Shown: piece by piece, positions 26,335-35,190 of the stretch | Layout of the letters: the number at the start of each line of letters is the position of its first letter | How positions within the stretch are numbered: position 1 is the stretch's first letter | From: CADEED01 sp963842515 | GTDB taxonomy: Bacteria > Pseudomonadota > Gammaproteobacteria > Steroidobacterales > Steroidobacteraceae | Direction of reading: 5' to 3' | DNA length: 64,000 nt | Assembly (NCBI GenBank): GCA_963842515.1 | Contig: CAWJGO010000005.1 | Span: forward strand, 669,218 to 733,217 | The notes under the pieces: generated by a model | What the model was told of the DNA's origin: nothing | Seen by the model: only the letters and a program-made list of their open reading frames with translations | The model's database searches: none | Translations under genes and position numbers: made by a program

Positions 26335-26763
26335 TCAGCCGAGGCTCCGCAGGCGCTCCAGGTAGATGTTTTCGTCCGGCGCCTGGTTCGAGCGCTGAGC
26401 CTCCCAGAGCTGCTCGGCAAGCACTTCCAGCATGCGATGCTCGGCCTCGTGCGCGCCGCCTGCGGACACCGACAACTTCGCGTGAAGCTCGGCGATGCCG
26501 GCCGGCCGGTTGGTGGCAACCTGCTCGCGGATCGCCAGATGCAGGCCCATGTGCAGCCAGGGGTTCAGCTGGCCGCTGCGGGGGGAGTAGTTAGCGAGGT
26601 CGGCGGCCGCGGATTCCAGGATGACGTGGTATTCGGGGTGCTCGGAAATCACCGCCACCACCTGCTTGTCGAGCGGCGACAGCGTGTGCTGGTGCTTGAA
26701 TCTGTGCCACGCCGCGCGATATGCCTCGCGCAGCTGGTCGCGGGACTGGCCGGCGAATATCAC
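26335..26763 (-). CDS. DUF1841 family protein
   Basis: 142 residues from the GTG at 26763, which overlaps the nth stop by four bases. The family pattern is clear: a start close to FAGQSRDQLREAYRAAWHRF, then HPEYHVILE and the conserved NPWLHMGLHLAIREQVATNR motif with its two histidines. It is a small soluble protein of unknown function, common in beta- and gammaproteobacteria, and here cotranscribed with nth. The longer upstream open frame is antisense noise over nth. Confidence 0.87.
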   Translation of the reverse strand: MIFAGQSRDQLREAYRAAWHRFKHQHTLSPLDKQVVAVISEHPEYHVILESAAADLANYSPRSGQLNPWLHMGLHLAIREQVATNRPAGIAELHAKLSVSAGGAHEAEHRMLEVLAEQLWEAQRSNQAPDENIYLERLRSLG

Positions 26764-27419
26764 TGAGCCTTCCTCGCGGCGGCGATTATCCTGCGGCGCG
26801 GCGGGTATTCGCACAGTGTGTTGACGAGACAGCGTTCGCATTGCGGCCTCAGCGCTTTGCAGACGTAACGGCCATGCAGGATGAGCCACTGATGTGCGTC
26901 ATGAGCGAATTCCCCGGGCGTGAACTTGATGAGCGCGTCCTCCACCGCTCGCGGGGTTTTCCCTGGAGCAATCCTCGTGCGGTTGGCGACGCGAAATATG
27001 TGCGTGTCGACGGCAATTGTCGGCTCACCGAAGATTGTGTTCAGGACCACGTTCGCAGTTTTGCGACCCACGCCCGGAAGTTCTTCGAGCGCCTCGCGCA
27101 CGCGCGGCACCTCGCCGCCGTGTTGCTGGGTAATGGCGACAGCGGTGGCGACCACGTTCTTCGCCTTCGCCTGCCACAGACCGATGGTGCGGATGTATTT
27201 CGCGAGTCCCTCGACACCGAGCGCCGCGATCTCCTTTGGAGTACGGGCAACCGGAAACAGTTTGCGCGTCGCGGCGTTCACGCTCTTGTCGGTGGCCTGC
27301 GCCGAGAGGATCACGGCCACCAGCAACTCGAATGGCGTTTCGTATTCGAGCTCGGTCGTGGGGTGGGGATTCGCGGCGCGGAAGCGTTCGAAGATCGCGC
27401 GGCGCTTTTCGGCGTTCAT
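26760..27419 (-). CDS. nth: Endonuclease III
   Basis: A 219-residue DNA glycosylase/AP lyase that removes oxidised pyrimidines. The helix-hairpin-helix and catalytic lysine are in ELPGVGRKTANVVLN, the catalytic Asp in VDTHIFRVANR, and the C-terminal [4Fe-4S] cluster cysteines follow the C-x6-C-x2-C-x5-C pattern (CKALRPQCERCLVNTLC). The ATG at 27419 overlaps the rsxB stop by four bases. The nth-rsx adjacency matches the E. coli order. Confidence 0.96.
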   Translation of the reverse strand: MNAEKRRAIFERFRAANPHPTTELEYETPFELLVAVILSAQATDKSVNAATRKLFPVARTPKEIAALGVEGLAKYIRTIGLWQAKAKNVVATAVAITQQHGGEVPRVREALEELPGVGRKTANVVLNTIFGEPTIAVDTHIFRVANRTRIAPGKTPRAVEDALIKFTPGEFAHDAHQWLILHGRYVCKALRPQCERCLVNTLCEYPPRRRIIAAARKAQ

Positions 27420-27967
27420 GTCGATGGTGGGCGCGCGCCGCGTTTCTTGTCGGCCAGCGTGGCGGCGCGCATTGCAGCACGGCGCGCCACGCGTGCGTTG
27501 TGGGCTTCGAAGCGCGCGCGTGAGTCCCCGGCTGGTGGCAGTACCAGCGAGGGTAAGGGACTCGCCAGCAGCGGGATCATGACGATGCAATCCACCGGGC
27601 AGGGCGCCACGCACAACTCGCAGCCCGTGCACAACTCGGCGATGACGGTGTGCATGCGCCGCGGCGCGCCGGCGATGGCATCCACCGGGCAGGGAGGCAG
27701 GCACTTGGTGCAGCCAATGCAACGATTCTCATCGATGTAAGCGACCGTTGGCGCGGCCTCCAGGCCATGGTCGCGGTTGAGCGGCAACGGCTGGCGGCCG
27801 GTGAGTGCCGCCAGCGCGACAATCGTTTCGGTGCCGCCCGGCGGGCATTGATTGATGTCGGCGTCACCGCGTGCGATGGCCTCGGCATATGGCAGGCAGC
27901 CCGAATAGCCGCAACGAGTGCATTGAGTCTGCGGCAACAGAGCGTCGATGGCGGACGGGTTGTCCAC
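27416..27967 (-). CDS. rsxB: RsxB/RnfB-type electron-transport ferredoxin
   Basis: A 183-residue iron-sulfur protein. The N-terminal Fe-S domain is TQCTRCGYSGCLPYAEA with a later Cys in INQCPPGG. Two ferredoxin-type [4Fe-4S] motifs follow (CIGCTKCLPPCP and CTGCELCVAPCP). The usual N-terminal membrane helix of RnfB is missing, and the C-terminus is a basic, Arg/Ala-rich tail. None of rsxA, C, D, G or E is nearby, so it may work as a free ferredoxin. It is transcribed with nth. Confidence 0.88.
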   Translation of the reverse strand: MDNPSAIDALLPQTQCTRCGYSGCLPYAEAIARGDADINQCPPGGTETIVALAALTGRQPLPLNRDHGLEAAPTVAYIDENRCIGCTKCLPPCPVDAIAGAPRRMHTVIAELCTGCELCVAPCPVDCIVMIPLLASPLPSLVLPPAGDSRARFEAHNARVARRAAMRAATLADKKRGARPPST

Positions 27968-27976
27968 GCGTTGCGC

Positions 27977-30010
27977 TCAGGTGACTTTCATTCCAGGCGT
28001 GGCGCCTTCGTCGGGCGACAGCAGGAACAGTTCGGGGCCGGCATCCGTGCTGGCGCACAGCACCATGCCTTCGGACACGCCGAAGCGCATCTTGCGCGGC
28101 TCGAGATTGGCGATCATCACCACCTGGCGGCCGATGAGCTTCGCCGGGTCGTAAGCGGAGCGGATTCCCGAGAACACGTTGCGCTGCTCCGTCCCCAGAT
28201 CCAGCGTCAGCTGCAGTAGTTTGTCCGAGCCTTCGACGAACGCGGCGTTGAGCACTTTCGCCACGCGCAGGTCGAGCCTGGCGAAGTCTCCGATGGTGAC
28301 GAGGCCGGTCGCTGGGGGAGTGGCGGTCACTTCTTTGCTCTTCTTGACAGGTTTGGCTTCCGCTTGGGCGGGCGAGGCGGCGGCGGGATCGACCAGCCCG
28401 GCGACGACCTTCGGATCGAGGCGCAGCGCCAGCGGTTCGTAGGGTGCGATCGGGTGATCGAGCAGCGGCGTCGCCACCGAATTCCAGTCGGCGAACGAGA
28501 TGCGCAGGAAAGCCGAAGCTTTTTCCGCCATCTGCGGCATGACGGGCGCGAGGTAGCTCATGAGCACGCGGAACAGGTTGACGCCTTGTGTGCACACGGT
28601 GAGCACTTCGGCGGCCTTGGCGGGGTCCTTGGCGAGCGCCCAGGGTTTGTTCGAATCGACGTATTGGTTGGCGCGGTCCGCGAGACCCATGATGCCGCGC
28701 ATCGCGGCCGAGTATTCCCGGGCGTCATACAGGTCGGCGATGGTGCCGCGCAGCGCTGCGAATTCTTCGTACAGCTGCGGGTCGGGTAGTTGGGTGGCGA
28801 GCCTGCCGCCGGCGCGCTGCACGAAACCGGCGCAACGGCTGGCGATGTTCACGAGTTTGCCGACGATGTCGGAATTCACGCGCGCGACGAAGTCGTCGAG
28901 CGACAGATCGATGTCGTCCACGCCGGGCCCGAGCTTGCCGGCGAAATAGAAGCGCAGCGCCTCGGCCGGCAGGCGTTCGAGATAACGCCGCGCGGTGATG
29001 AATGTGCCGCGGGTCTTCGACATCTTCACGCCATTGATGGTGAGGAAGCCATGCACGAACACGCCGCTCGGTTTGCGGCAGCCCGAGCCATGCAGCACCG
29101 CGGGCCAGAACAGGTTGTGGAAGTAGCTGATGTCCTTGCCGATGAAGTGATACAGCTCGGTCTTGCTGTCGGCCTTCAGGTACTCGTCGTAGTCGAGACC
29201 GCGCAAGTTGCACAACGCCTTGAACGCGCCGAGGTAGCCGATGGGGGCGTCGAACCACACGTAGAAGTACTTCCCCGGTGCATCCGGAATCTCGAAACCG
29301 AAGTAGGGCGCGTCGCGGGAGATGTCCCAGTCCGAAAGGCCCGTCTGGAACCACTCGGCGAGTTTGGCGCGGATCGCCGGCTGACGCGCGCCGCCGCCCT
29401 CTAACCACTCGCGCAGCACCGCGGTGAAGTCGCCGAGCTTGAAGAAGTAGTGCTCGGATTCGCGCCACACCGGCTTGGTGTTGGTGATGGTCGAGTATGG
29501 ATTGATGAGGTCCGCTGGCGCGTAGGTGGAGCTGCAGTTCTCGCAGACATCGCCGTACTGGTCGGCGGTGTGGCAGATGGGGCATTCACCCTTGACGTAG
29601 CGATCGGGCAGGAACATGCCGGCCTTTTCGTCGTAGGCCTGGCGCACGCTGCGAGTGGTGATGTGTCCGGCGGTCTTGAGCTTGCCGTAGAGATCGGCGG
29701 TGATCGCCTTGTTCTCGGCCGAGTGCGTGGAATGGAAGTGATCGTGCCCGATCAGGAAGCCTTCGTAGTCGGCGCGATGCTCGGCCGCCATGCGCGTGAT
29801 CAGCACTTCGGGAGTCACGCCTTCGGCCTGCGCCTTGATCATCACTGGCGTGCCGTGCGTGTCCTCCGCGCACACGTAGATGCAGTCGTGACCCTGCATG
29901 CGCTGGAAGCGCACCCAGATGTCGGTTTGCACGGCTTCGATGATGTGGCCGATATGCAGCGAGCCGTTGGCGTACGGCAGCGCGCTCGTGACGAGAATCT
30001 TCCGGGGCAT
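27977..30010 (-). CDS. metG: Methionyl-tRNA synthetase
   Basis: A 677-residue class I synthetase that charges tRNA-Met. The ATP motif is SLHIGHI (HIGH type) near residue 20, the zinc-knuckle cysteines are in CPICHTADQYGDVCENC, and the second ATP motif is KMSKTRG. The C-terminal 110 residues are a tRNA-binding OB-fold domain (Trbp111-like: DLRVAKVLNAAFVEGSDKL), which makes the enzyme dimeric. Between them lies a short low-complexity linker. Just downstream is rsxB, nine bases away. Confidence 0.97.
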   Translation of the reverse strand: MPRKILVTSALPYANGSLHIGHIIEAVQTDIWVRFQRMQGHDCIYVCAEDTHGTPVMIKAQAEGVTPEVLITRMAAEHRADYEGFLIGHDHFHSTHSAENKAITADLYGKLKTAGHITTRSVRQAYDEKAGMFLPDRYVKGECPICHTADQYGDVCENCSSTYAPADLINPYSTITNTKPVWRESEHYFFKLGDFTAVLREWLEGGGARQPAIRAKLAEWFQTGLSDWDISRDAPYFGFEIPDAPGKYFYVWFDAPIGYLGAFKALCNLRGLDYDEYLKADSKTELYHFIGKDISYFHNLFWPAVLHGSGCRKPSGVFVHGFLTINGVKMSKTRGTFITARRYLERLPAEALRFYFAGKLGPGVDDIDLSLDDFVARVNSDIVGKLVNIASRCAGFVQRAGGRLATQLPDPQLYEEFAALRGTIADLYDAREYSAAMRGIMGLADRANQYVDSNKPWALAKDPAKAAEVLTVCTQGVNLFRVLMSYLAPVMPQMAEKASAFLRISFADWNSVATPLLDHPIAPYEPLALRLDPKVVAGLVDPAAASPAQAEAKPVKKSKEVTATPPATGLVTIGDFARLDLRVAKVLNAAFVEGSDKLLQLTLDLGTEQRNVFSGIRSAYDPAKLIGRQVVMIANLEPRKMRFGVSEGMVLCASTDAGPELFLLSPDEGATPGMKVT

Positions 30011-30059
30011 TGAGGGTCGGCGGTCCTTTCAAAACGGGCCGCGATTATTACACGGCGCT

Positions 30060-31121
30060 TCAGCCCTGATCTTTGAAAGGCTCGAACTTGGCCTTGCTGA
30101 TGCCCTTCTTATAGGCCTCTTTTCCGGTAACCATGCGCTGGTTGAGCAGCGCCTCGATGGCATTGTCCATGGTACGCATGCCGTGCTGGCTGCCGGCCTG
30201 CATGGTGGTCTCGAGCTGGTCGAGCTTGCCCTGGCGGATGAGGTTCGACACCGCAGGAGTGTTCACGAGGATCTCGAGCGCCGCCACGCGGCCACTCTTG
30301 TCGGCCTTTTGCAGCAGCTGCTGTGAAATCACCCCGCGCAGCGAGGTCGACAACATCGTGCGCACATGGCTTTGTTTGTCGGACGGAAATACGTTGATCA
30401 TGCGATCCACGGTGGGGGCGGCGCCGTTGGTGTGCAGCGTGCCCATCACCAGGATGCCCATCTCCGCGGCGGTCACGGCAATGCTGATGGTTTCATAGTC
30501 GCGCAACTCGCCGACCAGCACGACGTCAGGGTCTTCACGCAGGCCCGACTGCAGTGCGGCTGCGAAGCCCTTGGTGTGTACGCCGACCTCGCGCTGGCTG
30601 ATCAGGCACTGCTTGCGCTGGTGCACGAACTCGATCGGATCTTCGATGGTGAGGATGTGCCCTTTGAGGCGCGAATTGATGTCGTCGATCATCGCCGCGA
30701 GCGTGGTGGACTTGCCCGAGCCCGTCTTACCGGTCACGAGAATCAGGCCGTTGTTGGCGCGGCACAGCGTGTGGCACGCCGGTGGCAGGTTGAGCTGCGC
30801 CATCGACAGGGCCTTCGATGGAATGGCGCGCATGACCGCGCCCATGCCGTTCAACTGGCGCATCACGTTCACGCGGAAACGGCCGTACTCGCCCATGTTG
30901 TAGGCGAAGTCCGCGCCGTCGTGTTCCTCGAAACGCTTCGCCGCGGTCTTCGGCATGATTTCGAACAGCGTGTTCTGCACGAATTCTTTGTCGAGACGAT
31001 CGGGGCGCAGTGGCTGCAGGTCTCCATAGAGACGGATGCGTGGCGGATCGCCGGCGAGGAAATGCAGGTCGGAGCCCTTCTTGCTCAGCACTTCCTTCAG
31101 ATATTCGTCGATGACGGGCAT
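30060..31121 (-). CDS. pilT: Type IV pilus retraction ATPase PilT-like
   Basis: 353 residues from the ATG at 31121. It has the secretion-ATPase N-terminal PAS-like domain (SDLHFLAGDPPRIRLYGDL), Walker A in TGKTGSGKST, the Asp box LTIEDPIEFVHQ, Walker B VVLVGELRDYETI and the His box MGTLHTNGA. It powers retraction of type IV pili for twitching and adhesion. It lies 17 bases downstream of pilU. The start is family-consistent (MPVIDEYLKEVLSKKGSDL). Confidence 0.92.
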   Translation of the reverse strand: MPVIDEYLKEVLSKKGSDLHFLAGDPPRIRLYGDLQPLRPDRLDKEFVQNTLFEIMPKTAAKRFEEHDGADFAYNMGEYGRFRVNVMRQLNGMGAVMRAIPSKALSMAQLNLPPACHTLCRANNGLILVTGKTGSGKSTTLAAMIDDINSRLKGHILTIEDPIEFVHQRKQCLISQREVGVHTKGFAAALQSGLREDPDVVLVGELRDYETISIAVTAAEMGILVMGTLHTNGAAPTVDRMINVFPSDKQSHVRTMLSTSLRGVISQQLLQKADKSGRVAALEILVNTPAVSNLIRQGKLDQLETTMQAGSQHGMRTMDNAIEALLNQRMVTGKEAYKKGISKAKFEPFKDQG

Positions 31122-31137
31122 CAGGGTATGCGCTCTG

Positions 31138-32262
31138 TCAACTGCCGCCGGCAGCCTGCGAGGGAGTAGTTGGCCCCGTGACGTCGAGCTTGGGCATGAG
31201 CGTGGTATCGGTGACGTAGCGCTGGAACGCGCGCCGGTCGGAGGCATAGGTCACCGCGTCGTCAGGATCGATTTCCTTGAGGGCGAGCGAACTGAGCAAC
31301 GCCTGATCCATGAGCTGCATGCCCAGATCGCGGCCGGTCTGGATCTGGTTGGGTATCTGGTGCGTCTGGTCGGTCTGGATGAGCTTGGCGATGGCGCGCG
31401 TCATGACCAGCGTTTCGCAGATGGCCTTGCGCGTGCGGTTGTCGGCGGTCTTCACCAGGATCTGGGTGACCACCGCCAACAAACTCTGCGAAAGGAAGCT
31501 CTTGGTCTGTTCACGTTCCTCGATGGGCAGAGCGTCGATGATGCGGTCGATGGTCTTGGACGCCGAGGTGGTGTGCAGTGTGCCCAGCACCAGGTGGCCA
31601 GTTTCCGCGGCGGTCATCGCCATGGAAATGGTTTCGGCGTCGCGCAACTCGCCGACCAGGATGACGTCGGGATCTTCGCGCATGGCGGCGCGCACGCCTT
31701 CGGCGAAGGACGGGATGTGCGTGCCCAGCTCGCGCTGGATGACCTGGCTCTGTTTGCTGCGGTGGACGAACTCGATCGGATCTTCGAGCGAGACGATGTT
31801 GAGGCGCCGCGAGCTGTTGAGGTGATCGATCATCGCCGCGAGCGTGGTGGACTTGCCGGTGCCAGTGGCGCCGGTTACCAGCACCATGCCCTGGTGGTAG
31901 TCACAGAGTTTCTTGACGATCGGCGGCAGCGCGAGTTTGTCGATGCTGGGGATGTCCTGGGGAATGGAGCGGAAAGTCGCCCCGAGCCCGGTTTCCTTGC
32001 GGAAGACATTGACGCGGAAGCGACCGCCGTCCGCTGACACGTAGGAAAAGTCGAGATCGTTGCCCTTGCCGAAGTACTCGTGCTGATTCTTGGTGAATAT
32101 CTCGATGAGGTAACTCTCGAGCTCCGCGTCGCCGAGGTCACGGAATTTGATGGGCATGAGATCGCCATTCATGCGCAGCATCGGCGGCACGCCGACGGCC
32201 AGGTGCACGTCGGAACAGCCTTGCTGCATGCCCAGCTTCAAGAACGCGTCGATGCGTGCCAA
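31138..32262 (-). CDS. pilU: PilT/PilU-family pilus retraction ATPase (PilU-like)
   Basis: About 374 residues from a TTG at 32262 (AGGA nine bases upstream, in the rev strand leader). The domain order is the same as in PilT: CSDVHLAVGVPPMLRMNG, Walker A in TGATGTGKST, IVSLEDPIEFVHR, Walker B VILVGELRDAETI and the His box LGTLHTTSA. The C-terminal tail after the ATPase core (RAFQRYVTDTTLMPKLDV) is PilU-type. PilU works as an accessory retraction motor that needs PilT. An alternative in-frame ATG (GMQQG) is possible but would cut into the domain. Confidence 0.88.
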   Translation of the reverse strand: MARIDAFLKLGMQQGCSDVHLAVGVPPMLRMNGDLMPIKFRDLGDAELESYLIEIFTKNQHEYFGKGNDLDFSYVSADGGRFRVNVFRKETGLGATFRSIPQDIPSIDKLALPPIVKKLCDYHQGMVLVTGATGTGKSTTLAAMIDHLNSSRRLNIVSLEDPIEFVHRSKQSQVIQRELGTHIPSFAEGVRAAMREDPDVILVGELRDAETISMAMTAAETGHLVLGTLHTTSASKTIDRIIDALPIEEREQTKSFLSQSLLAVVTQILVKTADNRTRKAICETLVMTRAIAKLIQTDQTHQIPNQIQTGRDLGMQLMDQALLSSLALKEIDPDDAVTYASDRRAFQRYVTDTTLMPKLDVTGPTTPSQAAGGS

Positions 32263-32357
32263 GGAGAGAAATCCTCGAGGTTTATGTCTCACCCAAGCAT
32301 GCGACGGTGGGACGGGCGTCAAGTGTGACGCAGTGCGCGATTCTCCGCGAGCCAGAT

Positions 32358-32447
32358 GGGGACATTCCTGATTTCCTAGCAAAAGGGGACGCGCCTGAAG
32401 CAGGCACGTCCCCTTTTGCCGCTTCGCGCGGAAATCAGGAATGTCCC
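32358..32447. repeat. REP-like palindromic element, copy B
   Basis: A 90-base nested palindrome. The outer arms are GGGACATTCCTGATTTCC and its complement GGAAATCAGGAATGTCCC. Inside are CTAGCAAAAGGGGACG and CGTCCCCTTTTG, then the central loop around CCTGAAGCAGG. The right arm carries a small extra hairpin, CCGCTTCGCGCGG. It shares the boxes ATTTCCTAGCAAAAG and CCGCTTCGCG with the other two copies (in inverted order relative to 36862), although its outermost arm sequence differs. It sits between the kinase and pilU genes. Confidence 0.78.
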
Positions 32448-34984
32448 TAACGGAATTTTTCGAGGGCGGTGCGCAGATCCGGCATGGTCTGGTAGCGCTT
32501 GTCCTTGTCGACAGACATCGCCTGCATGATGACTTCCGGCAGGCCCGGTGGCAGGCCCGGATTGATTTCCCGCGGCGGGCGGGCCTTGCCCTGCACGTGC
32601 TGGTACATCACCGACATGTGATCGCCGCGCGCATATGGCGGCACGCCCGTCATGATCTCGTAGAGGATGACGCCAAGCGCATAAACGTCCGCGCGCTGGT
32701 CGACCTTCTTGCCGAGGATCTGTTCGGGCGCCATGTATTTCGGCGAACCGATGACATAGCCGGTCTTGGTGAGCTGCGTATCCCCTTCACGCTGCGCGGC
32801 CGCGACGCCGAAGTCCACGATCTTGAGGAGGCCTTCCGCATTGATCAGAACGTTCGCGGGTTTCAAGTCGCGGTGCACGATGCCCTGCGCGTGCGCGACT
32901 TCCATGCCAGTGCAGATGTCGATACCGAAACCGAGTGCGCGCGGCAGCGGCATGGGTTTCTCGCCCACCACCTCGCTGCCGAGCGTATGCGAAGGGAAGT
33001 ACTCCATCGAGATGGCGTAGTTGCCCTGGATGTACAGGAAGTCGTAGATGCGGATGACGTTGTGGTGCGTGATCTTGCGCGAGTAGCGCAGCTCGTGCAC
33101 GAAGCGCTTCATGATCTCTTCGTCTTCGGAGACGTTGGGATTCAGGAACTTGAGGATCAGCCGCTCGTCGACCACGGTGTCTTCCATCAGGAGCACCGTA
33201 CCGAACGCACCCTTGCCGATCTTTTCGACGTACTTGTAGCGGCCCTCGATGATGTCGCCGGGCTTCATGGTCGTGATGTCGAGCTTCTGTGGGCCCGCCA
33301 TCTTCTCGGCTTCTTTCACCGCGCGCTGCACGTCCTGTTCGGACATGAGTTGCGTACGCGCCTCTTTCGATGTGGATGCGTGCACCGGCAGTGCTTCCGG
33401 CCGCGGGCGCGGCGGCGGAGCGTTGCTTGCCGGCGGCACCTGCGCAACCACGCTCGTCGCCTGCGTGGCGGACTCGGGCCGATGGCCGGCAACCGGTGCA
33501 GGACCCGATACCGGCGAGCGGTTCTGAGTCGACGACAGGCGAGTGCCGCTGCCGGAGAAACGTGAATCGAGGTCGGACAACGCGCGCAACGCCGCCTGCG
33601 CGACCGTCTGTTCGGCGTGGGAAGTCTGCGCCTGGATCTGCACGCGAATGTGTTCGAGGCGGCGTTCGTCGGCGAGCTTGGCGAGCGAAGTGATCGCCTC
33701 GAGCCGGATGTCTTTCTCCTGACGGCTCAACATCGGCATCACCGCATCGATGACCTTGTAGTCGCCCAGGCGGCCGAGTGCGCGTACCACCACGGGCAGC
33801 GATTTGGCCGGCGTCGAATCGAGCATCTCGACGAGGCGGGGAATGGCGCGCTTGCTGCCGATCTCGGCGAGCGCATCGACTGCACGTTCACTGACCCACC
33901 AATCTTTGTCCTTGGTAGCCTCGATGAGATGACCGACCGCGCGATCGTCCTTGGTCTGGTTGAGGATTTCGATGGCCGCGCGGCGGATGTCCTCATCCTC
34001 GTCGCCGACGAGATGCAACACGGCATCCACGACTTTCGGCCCGCCGATCTTGCCGAGGGCGTCCGCTGCGCGGGAGCGCACCCACCAGTCGTCATCGGCC
34101 ACCGCCTCGAGCAGGTCCTTGACCGACTTGGCGTCACCGATTTCGTTGAGCACTTCCACCGCCGCGCGCCGGGCGTACTCGTTTTCGTCCTTGAGCACGG
34201 GAATCAGGTACTTGATCGTCTCGGGATCATTGGCGCGGATGACCACGTCGATGGCTTTGTTCTGCACGTCGATTTCCGGGTCACGCAGCAGCGCACACAC
34301 CTTCTCGATTTCGATGGGTCCATCCATCTTGGAAAGCGCGCCGAGCGTGGCGGCACGCACCAGCTTGTTGGTGTCGCCGAGCTGCTGCTGCAGCGCGCGC
34401 TGTACTTCGGGCTTGGGGAAACGGGACAGGATATTGATGATGTGCAGGCGGGCGACGGGATCTTTGCCGTTCAGCCGCCCGATCAGCTCCGGCAGGTCGT
34501 TGTCGCTGGCGAGCTCGCCCAGCACGCGGAACAGCGCGGCCTTTTCATTGGCCTCCTGCCGGTATGCCGCGCCCAACAACTCGCGGACCGACAGGCGCGA
34601 GCGGTGCGCGGTGATCACATCGAGCAGCGCGGATTTAGCGACGCCCTCGGTGCCCAACGCTTCCAACAACATGGTGGGCGGGTAGGCGCGGCTGCTCGAC
34701 AGCGCCCAGGCGACCCCGGCCACGACTCGCGGGCTGCCGGTGACCATGGATTCGATGAACTTGGGGAAGGTTTTCTGATTGACGAGCCCCGTCAGCACTT
34801 CGATGTAGGCCACCGTTGCGACCTTGTCGGCATCGGCGAGGGCCGCAGTGACAGGTTCGATGGCCCCAGCGCCGAGATCGCGCAGTTTCGCGATGGCCTT
34901 CTGGGTTGCAGGAGCGGCGACGTCCGTCGCGGTTTTGAGTTCCGTGATGAACCGGTCAGCCCGGATGTTGGTGAAAAAACTCAT
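32447..34984 (-). CDS. HEAT-repeat protein fused to a Hanks-type Ser/Thr protein kinase
   Basis: 845 residues from the ATG at 34984. About residues 20-470 are tandem HEAT/PBS-lyase-like helical repeats with recurring signatures such as VRAATLGALSKM, ARRAAVEVLNEIGDAKSV, VRSRAADALGKIGG and ERAVDALAEIGSKRAI. A Pro/Ser/Ala-rich linker spans about 475-560. About 580-845 is a complete kinase: the glycine loop IGKGAFGTV, Lys in LILKFL, HRDLKPANVLI, VDFGVAAA and MAPEQILG. There is no membrane segment, so it is probably cytoplasmic. It lies upstream of pilU-pilT on the same strand, which suggests a role in control of the pilus motor. Confidence 0.9.
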   Translation of the reverse strand: MSFFTNIRADRFITELKTATDVAAPATQKAIAKLRDLGAGAIEPVTAALADADKVATVAYIEVLTGLVNQKTFPKFIESMVTGSPRVVAGVAWALSSSRAYPPTMLLEALGTEGVAKSALLDVITAHRSRLSVRELLGAAYRQEANEKAALFRVLGELASDNDLPELIGRLNGKDPVARLHIINILSRFPKPEVQRALQQQLGDTNKLVRAATLGALSKMDGPIEIEKVCALLRDPEIDVQNKAIDVVIRANDPETIKYLIPVLKDENEYARRAAVEVLNEIGDAKSVKDLLEAVADDDWWVRSRAADALGKIGGPKVVDAVLHLVGDEDEDIRRAAIEILNQTKDDRAVGHLIEATKDKDWWVSERAVDALAEIGSKRAIPRLVEMLDSTPAKSLPVVVRALGRLGDYKVIDAVMPMLSRQEKDIRLEAITSLAKLADERRLEHIRVQIQAQTSHAEQTVAQAALRALSDLDSRFSGSGTRLSSTQNRSPVSGPAPVAGHRPESATQATSVVAQVPPASNAPPPRPRPEALPVHASTSKEARTQLMSEQDVQRAVKEAEKMAGPQKLDITTMKPGDIIEGRYKYVEKIGKGAFGTVLLMEDTVVDERLILKFLNPNVSEDEEIMKRFVHELRYSRKITHHNVIRIYDFLYIQGNYAISMEYFPSHTLGSEVVGEKPMPLPRALGFGIDICTGMEVAHAQGIVHRDLKPANVLINAEGLLKIVDFGVAAAQREGDTQLTKTGYVIGSPKYMAPEQILGKKVDQRADVYALGVILYEIMTGVPPYARGDHMSVMYQHVQGKARPPREINPGLPPGLPEVIMQAMSVDKDKRYQTMPDLRTALEKFR

Positions 34985-35190
34985 GGATCGGATGGTCCGC
35001 GATAGGCGCGACGGCGAAAGCCGCGATGCGCGCGTGCGGAATGATGCAAGCCTGCCGTCCTTTGTAGCCCAAACCCTGTTACAAAAATTATGCCACATGT
35101 CCCGTCGACTACAGCCGATCCTGACCGCATCGCGGGTATTTTCGTTAGAATCCCGGGCCCTCCGGTCCCGGCGGACAACGCGAAAAACTT

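Noticed and set aside
30366..31169. Plus-strand frame opposite pilT
   Set aside because: Antisense to a clearly recognised ATPase, with His/Arg-rich shadow composition.
33617..35005. Long plus-strand frame opposite the HEAT repeats
   Set aside because: Its apparent repeat pattern is only the antisense image of the HEAT codons.
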